The translations under genes were made by a program, and so were the position numbers. Shown here piece by piece: positions 18,722-26,280 of a stretch of DNA of 64,000 bases. This DNA comes from an uncultured Bacillota bacterium (GTDB lineage Bacteria > Bacillota_I > Bacilli_A > RFN20 > CAG-288). The stretch's first letter is position 1. Every line of letters starts with the position of its first letter. The stretch lies in assembly GCA_949300365.1 (NCBI GenBank), contig CASGEC010000001.1:439980-503979 (forward strand), in the 5' to 3' direction. The notes under the pieces were generated by a model. It was not told the origin of the DNA. It saw only the letters and a program-made list of their open reading frames with translations, and searched no databases.

Positions 18722-19633
18722 TCAGCGGTAGATGAAGACCTTCCTTGTCACATAGTTGTAGACCATGACGATGAGCGTGCGGATGACGAAATCCACAGGA
18801 TAGGAGAGGAAATGGATTTCCTTCTGGAGGAAAAGGAAATCATAGAGGAAGGCCTGGATCCCGATACCGATAAGAAGGCCGACGATCGAAAGGAGGAAGA
18901 AGATGACCATGCCCTTTCCGGTCTTGGAAGTATTCGTCTTGGCGTTCTTGTAGACCATGAAGGTGGACATCAGATAATTGATGACGACACCGACAAGGAA
19001 GCCGCAAGCCGTTGCAAGGATCGTGACATAGACGGCCTGATTTCCCGAGAAGGCCTGGAACTGGACGAGGTAGCAGACGGAAAAGTCGAAGACGGCAGCC
19101 ACAAGGCCAACGATGGCAAAGCGGAAGACTTCCCAGAAGAGATTGTTGGAAAAGGTCCTCTCCTCCATGTAAAGCTTATAGAGAAGGTAGTAATAGAAAG
19201 AACAGATGAAAGAAACAACGAAAGAAGAAAAAAGGGGCGAAATCCCAAATCCCGAAAGAATCGTCATCAGGACAACATGGGCAAGAAGGCCAAAAAGCGA
19301 GAGGATGAACAGAGAAAGGATATTCTTCCCGCCTTTCCCATAGGCCGGTGAAAGTCCGGAAGGACGCAAAAGGAAATAGAGGAAACAGGAAAAGAGAAGG
19401 GTGACGCCGCTAGCCATAATGGAGAAGTAGAGGAGACCTGTCTCGATCGTGAAAGCCATGTTTTCCGAATAGACGACTTCAAGAATTCGGCCATCCTCAA
19501 AAGGAGAGCAGGCATAAAGGAAAGCGTTCAGGAAGGAAGAGGAGAGAAGAACAAGGAGAACAAGAAGGAATTCCGTCAGGAAGCCATTGGCTCTCTTTCT
19601 CACAAGCACGGCAGTGGTTTCTTTTCTATTCAT
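18722..19633 (-). CDS. GtrA-like multi-spanning membrane protein
   Basis: A 303-residue protein with about eight hydrophobic helices. The C-terminal 140 residues match the GtrA pattern: FRFAIVGLVAAVFDFSVCYL, later GFLVGVVINYLMSTFMVY, and a final charged cap after TLIVMVYNYVTRKVFIYR. GtrA proteins are thought to help move lipid-linked sugars across the membrane during surface glycan modification. The N-terminal half holds four more membrane segments and may be a degenerate second copy, making it longer than a typical ~130-residue GtrA. It ends shortly before tRNA-Gly. A glycosyltransferase gene lies 1 kb away; a functional link is speculative. Confidence 0.8.
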   Translation of the reverse strand: MNRKETTAVLVRKRANGFLTEFLLVLLVLLSSSFLNAFLYACSPFEDGRILEVVYSENMAFTIETGLLYFSIMASGVTLLFSCFLYFLLRPSGLSPAYGKGGKNILSLFILSLFGLLAHVVLMTILSGFGISPLFSSFVVSFICSFYYYLLYKLYMEERTFSNNLFWEVFRFAIVGLVAAVFDFSVCYLVQFQAFSGNQAVYVTILATACGFLVGVVINYLMSTFMVYKNAKTNTSKTGKGMVIFFLLSIVGLLIGIGIQAFLYDFLFLQKEIHFLSYPVDFVIRTLIVMVYNYVTRKVFIYR

Positions 19634-19701
19634 GGTTGATTTACCTATGATTAAATAATATACTTCTTTTCGCGTTGAATAAACGTTAAAATCATTTCGC
19701 T

Positions 19702-19792
19702 GGAGCAGTACCCAAGAGGCTGAAGGGACTGGTTTCGAAAACCAGCAGTGGGCGCAAGCTCAGCCAGGGTTCAAATCCCTGCTGCTCCGCCA
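19702..19792 (+). tRNA. tRNA-Ser(CGA)
   Basis: A 91-nt tRNA with a long variable arm, acceptor GGAGCAG/CTGCTCC, anticodon stem CTGGT/ACCAG with loop TTCGAAA (anticodon CGA) and encoded CCA at 19790-19792. Downstream, an imperfect hairpin (GAACCCTGT ... ACAGGATTC, about 19806-19835) may be its terminator. Confidence 0.96.
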
Positions 19793-19922
19793 TCCGTTCA
19801 TCATTCGAACCCTGTAAGCATAAGAGACAGGATTCGTGAATATAGGGCATATCCGAACGAAAGTCTAAGAATATGCCAAGAGTCCTTCTTAAAAAGAGGG
19901 GCTTTTTGTTTGCTCACAAGCT

Positions 19923-20379
19923 TTATTTCTCAGATTTTAGTTGAGCACGGGCTTTAGCTATATAGTCATCAACTTCGCCTTCGGAAATAGCCTTGATGAA
20001 TCGCGTATCAATCCAAAAGCATTGCTTTTCGTAGTTTGTATACCCAGTGACTTTATCTTTTACAGGAAGCGGGAGTTGATCACTAAAATTTTTAGCGTGA
20101 GGCCTTACATGGCAAATCATATTCTTGCCAATTCCGACGAAATTAGTCTTATGAACTTTGGTGGGCTTGCCTTTTATATCTTTAATTTCGAAGGAACGGA
20201 CAATATTGCCATCATTCAGGATTATCTGAGTATTCCTATATGTATAGCCTATGAAATCGTCGATGATGTCATCACTGAAGCTATAGAAGAACGCACGTTC
20301 CAGCACATAACCGCGGTCAGTTTCTTTGAAAATGATGAATAGGAATCTGGATTCAGAGAAATAGGTTCTAAGATCTGAA
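19923..20379 (-). pseudogene. C-terminal remnant of a Sau3AI/LlaKR2I-like restriction endonuclease
   Basis: The frame resembles the C-terminal region of Sau3AI-type (MutH-fold) GATC endonucleases: ESRFLFIIFKETDRGYV, later GKNMICHVRPHAKN, DQLPLP and EKQCFWIDTRFI. These blocks occur in the same order in Sau3AI as I remember it (RFLFFVV, LICHVRPH, KQSFWI). The similarity extends upstream of any good start codon to an in-frame TAA near 20380, and the catalytic N-terminal half is missing. It is therefore a truncated, probably inactive gene. The stretch is AT-rich relative to the backbone. A methyltransferase-like fragment on the opposite strand adjoins it, and both lie just past tRNA-Ser. Confidence 0.75.
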
Positions 20380-20386
20380 TCTTAAA

Positions 20387-20653
20387 ATGGAGTTTCGGAG
20401 ACTTCAAAGAAGCCCATTTATGGCCACCTTCTATTGGAAAATGAAGCCCCATTCCCTAAAGGTACTTGGGAATCATATCGAATCCATACCTATCCCTTCC
20501 GTTTCCTTGAAAGAACAAAGGGAAATCGTTTGCCTTGTCGAAGATATCCTTATAGAGAAATGCTTCCTGGACGCAGAAGAAGAAATAAACAAACGGATCT
20601 ATCGGCTGTACAGGTTAAACGATGAGAATGTAGAGACTATCAAGGCTTCCTAA
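20387..20653 (+). pseudogene. C-terminal remnant of a DNA methyltransferase / specificity subunit
   Basis: An 88-residue frame whose second half is the typical end of TaqI-like or type I specificity domains: GNHIESIPIP, SLKEQREIVCLVEDIL and EEEINKRIYRLYRLNDENVETI. All catalytic methyltransferase motifs are absent and no convincing ribosome binding site precedes it, so it is read as a fragment. It begins within a few bases of the opposing endonuclease remnant, as expected from a decayed restriction-modification locus. Confidence 0.65.
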
Positions 20654-21032
20654 AAGGGTTCTCGATAGGATTAAAGGGGTTAGGGATTAATCACTAGTCC
20701 GGTTACTTCTTGGCTTGACTTTAATACATTCCAAGAATAGTCAGGGGATGGTGAATAGTTTACCAACCTCATAAAGAAATATTCGGATGGATAATAGAAC
20801 TAACTTTATAAATAAGATAAATTTCCATCTTATTCCATTATTCTATTTACCTATGCTCTTCCATTTGTTAGCGTGATTTTCTCTTCGCCTTATGGAGTTA
20901 ATGAGTATTTCGTTTCTTTCTCTTTTGACGCACTCTTTGAAAACGGCAGTGACAAAATCGTGGATTTTGTCATACGGATTTTAAGAAGAATCGGTTATAC
21001 TTTCGATAGCGAATGAAAGCACAAAAATACAT
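20654..21032. other. AT-rich intergenic region with a perfect hairpin upstream of the LytTR regulator
   Basis: No gene is supported here. The notable feature is a perfect inverted repeat TGACAAAATC-gtg-GATTTTGTCA (20950-20972), followed by a possible -10 TATACT (20996-21001) about 32 bp before the regulator's ATG. No T-run follows the hairpin, so it is more likely a protein site or structural element than a terminator. Confidence 0.5.
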
Positions 21033-21752
21033 ATGGAACATAAGAAGTATAAGGTAGCCGTCATTGAAGACAGTCAGGAAGACCACGATATTCTCACTGG
21101 CTATCTTGCCAAGTACGAGGAGGAATTCCATACCACTTTCGAGATTTCTTCCTACTCCAATATCGATTCTTTCCTGACCGCCTATTCCCTTCAATTCGAT
21201 ATCCTTTTCATCGATATCGATTTCGGTCTGGGAAGCAATGGCATGGATCTTGCCAAGGAGATTCGGAAGCGGGACAAGGATGTCGTCATCATCTTCGCGA
21301 CCAATCTTTCGAAGTTTGCCTTGAAGGGCTATGAGGTCGATGCCTTGGACTATATGCTCAAGCCCTTACGCTATCCTTCCCTTGTCTCCCGGCTCCAGAA
21401 GGCTATCCGCATCATCGATAGCCGGCCAAAGGATGGCATCGTCGTGACTTCTTCCAATGGCATCCGGAAGATCGCCTTGAATTCCATTCTCTACGTGGAA
21501 ATCCTTGGACACAGCCTCAAATTCCATCTCCTCAACGAAATCGTGGAAAGCAAGGGAACCTTGAAAGATGTCGAGCAGCAATTGAACAGCGCCTCCTTTT
21601 CCCGCTGCAATTACTGCTACCTTGTCAATCTCCGATATGTCGATGCAATCGAGAAGTACGAGTGCCTGATCAACGGCGAAAGGCTTCAGATCTCCCATCC
21701 CAGGAAGAAGAAGTTCGTCGAGGACTTGATGGCGTATTTGATGACCAAGTAA
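21033..21752 (+). CDS. LytTR-family response regulator (second system)
   Basis: A 239-residue regulator. The receiver domain shows VIEDSQED, phosphoacceptor Asp in ILFIDIDFG and Lys in MLKPL. The LytTR DNA-binding domain follows from about residue 140 (NSILYVEILGHSL, SRCNYCYLVN). The ribosome binding site is weak. It is followed 12 nt later by its GHKL kinase. It is the same type as the regulator at 15966-16712 but clearly diverged. The downstream permuted GH3 and esterase genes are separated by a terminator, so control of them is only a possibility. Confidence 0.92.
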   Translation: MEHKKYKVAVIEDSQEDHDILTGYLAKYEEEFHTTFEISSYSNIDSFLTAYSLQFDILFIDIDFGLGSNGMDLAKEIRKRDKDVVIIFATNLSKFALKGYEVDALDYMLKPLRYPSLVSRLQKAIRIIDSRPKDGIVVTSSNGIRKIALNSILYVEILGHSLKFHLLNEIVESKGTLKDVEQQLNSASFSRCNYCYLVNLRYVDAIEKYECLINGERLQISHPRKKKFVEDLMAYLMTK

Positions 21753-21764
21753 GGAAGCGGACAA

Positions 21765-23090
21765 ATGGAAACGAACGTCTTTCTCTACTTTTCCACGGTC
21801 GGACTCTTTTATCTCGAGATCATCATCGGCTTCCTGTTTTTCAATCCCAATATCAAGAAAGTAAGGACGGGTCTTCCTTTCCGTATCGTCATGGCCTTTT
21901 TCTTCAGCTTCGGCTTATCCTTTGCTATGTATGCCATGGCCAATCGATTCTATTGGAACTATGCCACGAACCTCCTTCTGTATCTTGTCATGTTCCTGAC
22001 TTTGATCTTCGACTACTTCCTAATCTTCGACTGCTCCTTCAAGGATGCGATTCTTGTCCTGACGCTCTGCTATTGCGTCCAGCACATCTCCTATCAGGTC
22101 CTGTTTCTCGGCTACGAAACCTGGGTCTATTCCGTCCTCCCGACCATGAATGAATCCCTGTATATGGCCATAGGCTCCGTCGACCTTATGGCACAGCTTC
22201 TTCTGATGATCCTTATCTCCTTCCTCCTTCAAGGCGTCTTCAAAAGGAACTACCGCTACAGCATTTCCTCTTCCAGGGTCTTTTCCATCTCGCTCGTGAC
22301 GCTGATTGTCGTCGTCGCGTTGAACACGGCGACCCTGAAGATCGCCAATTGGGTCTTGCTCTACCGGGTCATCGCCTCCCTTCTCTGCCTTCTTTCCTGC
22401 ATCCTCATCCTCCTTGTTATCCTCGGTTTCTTCGAGAAGAACCGCTATCGGGACGAAAGCCTGAAGATAGAGATGGACTATCGGGAGAAGATGAAGCAGT
22501 TCGAGATGTCCAAGGAAGCCGTCGAGTATATCAACATCAAATGCCACGATTTGAGGAAGAAGATCCGGGATTTCAAGAACAACAAGGATATCCTCGACGA
22601 AGAGGAAATCGACAAGATCGCCAATGCCATCAAGATCTACGACGAGACCTTCCAGACAGGAAACGAAGTCCTCGACCGTATCCTCACCTCCAAAAGCCTT
22701 GTCCTGCAGAAGAACGGCATCGAGCTGACTGTCATGTGCGAAGGAAAGTCCCTTTCCGTCTTCTCCAATAGCGACCTCATCTCCCTCTTTACCAATATCC
22801 TTGACAATGCCGTCGAAGCCGTCATGAAGATTCCCCAGGCGCAGAACCGATATATCTCCCTCATCGTCAAGACGCGTTCGGGATTCCTTTATATCGAGCA
22901 GTCCAATCCCTATGTCGACAAGGTGGAAATCCGCAACGACTTCATCCTGACGACCAAGCGCAACAAGTATCTCAACGGCTTCGGGACCAAGAGCATCTCC
23001 CTCATCGTCCGCAATCACGGCGGCAAGGTCAATTACGATGCCGTGGATGGCATCTTCACTTTGCGCATCCTCGTTCCGGTACTTTCTTAG
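21765..23090 (+). CDS. GHKL-domain sensor histidine kinase (second system)
   Basis: A 441-residue sensor kinase with six or seven membrane segments over about residues 5-220, then a coiled-coil-like linker with CHDLRKKI (phosphoacceptor His near residue 262). The GHKL domain has an N-box LFTNILDNAVEAVM and a G-box NGFGTKSISLI. It pairs with the LytTR regulator upstream (12 nt gap). Signal unknown; no short peptide precursor or processing protease gene is visible nearby. Confidence 0.92.
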   Translation: METNVFLYFSTVGLFYLEIIIGFLFFNPNIKKVRTGLPFRIVMAFFFSFGLSFAMYAMANRFYWNYATNLLLYLVMFLTLIFDYFLIFDCSFKDAILVLTLCYCVQHISYQVLFLGYETWVYSVLPTMNESLYMAIGSVDLMAQLLLMILISFLLQGVFKRNYRYSISSSRVFSISLVTLIVVVALNTATLKIANWVLLYRVIASLLCLLSCILILLVILGFFEKNRYRDESLKIEMDYREKMKQFEMSKEAVEYINIKCHDLRKKIRDFKNNKDILDEEEIDKIANAIKIYDETFQTGNEVLDRILTSKSLVLQKNGIELTVMCEGKSLSVFSNSDLISLFTNILDNAVEAVMKIPQAQNRYISLIVKTRSGFLYIEQSNPYVDKVEIRNDFILTTKRNKYLNGFGTKSISLIVRNHGGKVNYDAVDGIFTLRILVPVLS

Positions 23091-23124
23091 GACGGGATTT
23101 AGGCTTTTTGCATCGATATCCGAG

Positions 23125-23152
23125 AGGCTTTCCATCAAGGGGAGCCTTTTTG
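23125..23152 (+). terminator. Terminator after the second two-component pair
   Basis: AGGCT...AGCCT stem with inner TTCC/GGGG pairing, followed by TTTTTG, 35 nt past the kinase stop. Confidence 0.75.
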
Positions 23153-23265
23153 ACCAGTCATGGGGAAGAAGGGAGGGACAAAAGGGACAAAGGAAGACGA
23201 AAAATGCAATATGTCAGGATTGGAAGGGAAAGGCATAAGGTTATGTGCGAAATCGACAAGCTTAT

Positions 23266-23281
23266 GTGAATGCGCTTACAC
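23266..23281 (+). promoter_or_regulatory. Possible cre/LacI-family operator upstream of the permuted GH3 gene
   Basis: GTGAATGCGCTTACAC is a partial palindrome centred on CG and fits the catabolite-responsive element consensus (TGNAANCGNWNNCW) with one mismatch. It lies about 55 bp before the GH3 start and downstream of a weak candidate promoter (TTGGAA-16-TATGTG, 23220-23247), where a bound regulator could block transcription. The assignment rests on sequence resemblance only. Confidence 0.4.
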
Positions 23282-23334
23282 GGATATGAAAGGGCTTTTA
23301 GAATACTGCAAGCTTCACGAAAGGAGGAAGCAGA

Positions 23335-26211
23335 ATGAAACACAAGAAGTTTGTGGTCGGCAATGCCATCGGCATTGGCGTCAGTGCTGCCATCCTGATA
23401 GCGTTGAACGTTGCGGCCCTGGGAACGGATCTCAGGCAGCTCATCACGACCTATCTGGGCGGATCGGGACTGAAGGCAAGCGAAGGTGTCAGCGATGCGT
23501 ATGAACACGCTGGCGAAGTCGTCGACCAGATCATGGACGAAGGCATGGTTCTCCTCAAGAACGAGAACAACGCCCTCCCCTTGGCCTCTGACACGCCCGA
23601 AGAGGACGTCAACGTCAACGTCTTCGGCATCAACACCATCAACATGTACTATGGCGGTTCCGGCTCTGGTGCCAGTTCCACCGATGATCCGGAAACCTAT
23701 CTCACCTCCTACAAGGATGCGCACATCAACTACAACCAGGACATCATCGACCTGATGGAAGCGCATCTCTCCGAGGCGGATACCGACATCGGAAACCCGC
23801 TTGGCGGAACCTTCTTCCCTGCCCGTCCGACGATCGACCTTTCCCTCTATCAGGAAAACCTCAACTCCTACAAGAACTTCTCCGACATCGCCATCGTCAA
23901 CATCGGTAGGACAGGCGGCGAAGGCATGGATATCCCTGCCGGGGAGACCGGTGACCAGAAGGACCATTCCGGAAAGGGAACGGAAGCCGACTATCTGGAA
24001 CTCTCCGACGAGGAGAAGGAACTTATTGCCTGGGTCGGCGAAAACTTCGAGACCACCATCGTCTGCCTCAACGTCGCCAACACGATGGAACTGGAAGTCC
24101 TCGACGACGAGAACGTCGATGCCGTACTCTGGATCGGCCATCCGGGATCCTTCGGTCTTTCCGAAGTCGGCAAGGTTCTCCGCGGTACAGTCAACCCCAG
24201 CGGCAGAACGGTTGATACCTGGGCCTATGACACCAAGAGCTCTCCGGCCTACTACAACGCCAACACGAGGTATACCTATTCCTACACCAACCAGAACGGT
24301 GCCTACTATGTCGACTACTCCGAAGGTATCTATGTCGGCTATCGCTATTACGAGACGAAGTATTGCGGGGATGAGGCCGGCTATGAGAAGGCCGTCCAGT
24401 ATCCCTTCGGCTATGGCCTTTCCTATAGCGACTTCGAATGGTCCATCGCCAGTACCAGCCTTGGCGAGGATGAGATCAAGATCGAAGTCAACGTCACCAA
24501 CAACGGCGAGTATGCCGGAAAGGACGTCGTCGAGCTCTATGTCACGCCGCCCTATACCGCCGGTGGCATCGAAAAGGCCCACAAGAACCTCGTCGCCTTC
24601 GAGAAGACACCCTTGATCGAAAAGGGCGAGACCGAGAAGGTGACCTTGACCTTCGATGTCCGCGACATGGCCTCCTATGACTTTGACGATGCCAACAACG
24701 ATGGCCATACGGGCTATGAGCTGGAGGCCGGAGACTATATCCTCTCCGTCTCTACCGACGCCCACAACATCAAGACCGGTATCGAGCCCATCACCTACAA
24801 GGTCAACTCGACCCGCAACTTCGACACGTCCAGAAAAGGCGCGACGATCGAAAACCGCTTCGAGGATGCCATGACCGACGGCAGCACGAAATACATCACC
24901 AGGGAAGACAACTTCACATCCAATTTCCCCACCGCCGATAGGGTCGCCCGTGCCGCTTCGCAAAAGGTCTTGGACGCCATCAACCATCAGACGGACATCA
25001 TCGATGACGCGGATGACGAATTCCCGACCACCGGAAAGATCACCCACTATGTCGACAAGGAGAAGCGGGATGAAAACGGCGAGATCGTCCGCGATGAGGA
25101 AGGAAACGTCGTCTACGAGACCACCGTCGATGATAACGGAAACGAGACCATCGCCAAGAGAGGCCTCTACCTCTCCGACATGGCAGGACTCGACTATGAC
25201 GATCCTCTCTGGGAAGACCTCCTCAATCAGCTGACGGTCGACGAGATGGCTACCCTCATCGCCGAGGGCGGCTATCAGACCCAGGCCGTCGAAAGCATCA
25301 ACAAGGGTCTCAACAGAGACCTCGACGGACCGCAGGGCTTCAACTTCTCCAACGTCTCCATCGAGAAGCTGGATGCCATGTCCTATCCTTCCGAAGTCGT
25401 CGTCGGCTCCACCTGGAACAAGGAACTTGCCTATGAGGAAGGCCGCGCCTTTGGTCTTGAGAGCGCCAGGATGGGCGTCACCGGTGTCTATGCCCCGGCC
25501 GTCAACATCCATCGTCAGCCCTATGGCGGAAGAAACTTCGAATACTATTCCGAGGATCCGCTCCTCTCCGGCAAGATGGGCGCCAACTTCGTCAGCGGTG
25601 CCCAGAGCGAAGGCCTTAACTGCTACGTCAAGCACTTTGCCGTCAACGATCAGGAAACCCAGAGATATGGCCTCTTCACCTACCTGGACGAACAGGCCCT
25701 CCGTGAGATCTACCTCAAGCCCTTCCAGATCACCGTCGAGGAGGGAAAGACCCGCTGCATCATGTCCGCCTTCAACAGGATCGGAACGACCTGGGCCGGT
25801 GCCAGCCATGAACTCCTGACGGAAGTCCTCCGCGAGGAATGGGGCTTTGTCGGCTGCGTCATCACCGACTACTACATGAACATGCAGGTCTTCATGGATC
25901 CCAACCAGGGAATCCGCGCCGGTAACGATCTGTGGCTGACAGGCTTCACCTTCTTAGGCAAGAAGCCCGACCTTACCTCCGCCACCTCCCAACAGGCTGC
26001 CCGTCGCGCCTGCCACAACATCCTCTATGCCGTTGCCAATGCCAACCCAATCAACGTCACCCTCAACGAAGACTGGCTCAACTGGTTCATCCCCGTTGAT
26101 GTCGCCCTGTGGGTCGTCGTCCTTGCCTGGACCGGACTTGTCGTCTACAAGGCCATCCGGTTCCAGAAGGAAGGGGAACAGCCTGCTGAGGACAAGACGA
26201 AGACTGCCTAG
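23335..26211 (+). CDS. Membrane-anchored GH3 beta-glucosidase with permuted domain order
   Basis: A 958-residue GH3 enzyme with its domains inverted. A membrane segment (about 8-30) is followed by the alpha/beta GH3 C-terminal domain (about 55-350, MDEGMVLLKN, YPFGYGLSYSDF) and a fibronectin III-like domain (about 360-490). Only then comes the GH3 TIM barrel (about 590-890), with YCVKHFAVNDQE-like blocks and the nucleophile Asp845 in CVITDYY. A second membrane helix (about 921-945, WFIPVDVALWVVVLAW) precedes a short charged tail. GAAAGGAGG precedes the ATG. This arrangement is known from some rumen and gut GH3 enzymes; two flanking membrane segments suggest the catalytic part is displayed outside the cell. 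Confidence 0.92.
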   Translation: MKHKKFVVGNAIGIGVSAAILIALNVAALGTDLRQLITTYLGGSGLKASEGVSDAYEHAGEVVDQIMDEGMVLLKNENNALPLASDTPEEDVNVNVFGINTINMYYGGSGSGASSTDDPETYLTSYKDAHINYNQDIIDLMEAHLSEADTDIGNPLGGTFFPARPTIDLSLYQENLNSYKNFSDIAIVNIGRTGGEGMDIPAGETGDQKDHSGKGTEADYLELSDEEKELIAWVGENFETTIVCLNVANTMELEVLDDENVDAVLWIGHPGSFGLSEVGKVLRGTVNPSGRTVDTWAYDTKSSPAYYNANTRYTYSYTNQNGAYYVDYSEGIYVGYRYYETKYCGDEAGYEKAVQYPFGYGLSYSDFEWSIASTSLGEDEIKIEVNVTNNGEYAGKDVVELYVTPPYTAGGIEKAHKNLVAFEKTPLIEKGETEKVTLTFDVRDMASYDFDDANNDGHTGYELEAGDYILSVSTDAHNIKTGIEPITYKVNSTRNFDTSRKGATIENRFEDAMTDGSTKYITREDNFTSNFPTADRVARAASQKVLDAINHQTDIIDDADDEFPTTGKITHYVDKEKRDENGEIVRDEEGNVVYETTVDDNGNETIAKRGLYLSDMAGLDYDDPLWEDLLNQLTVDEMATLIAEGGYQTQAVESINKGLNRDLDGPQGFNFSNVSIEKLDAMSYPSEVVVGSTWNKELAYEEGRAFGLESARMGVTGVYAPAVNIHRQPYGGRNFEYYSEDPLLSGKMGANFVSGAQSEGLNCYVKHFAVNDQETQRYGLFTYLDEQALREIYLKPFQITVEEGKTRCIMSAFNRIGTTWAGASHELLTEVLREEWGFVGCVITDYYMNMQVFMDPNQGIRAGNDLWLTGFTFLGKKPDLTSATSQQAARRACHNILYAVANANPINVTLNEDWLNWFIPVDVALWVVVLAWTGLVVYKAIRFQKEGEQPAEDKTKTA

Positions 26212-26280
26212 TCGGAATCCGATCAATCTGCTGGGAGGAGAGAAAGCTTTCCTCCCCACACAAGAAAAGGAACAAATGCC

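Noticed and set aside
20950..20972. Terminator call for the perfect hairpin upstream of the second LytTR regulator
   Set aside because: No T-run follows on either strand and no convergent transcript needs ending there.
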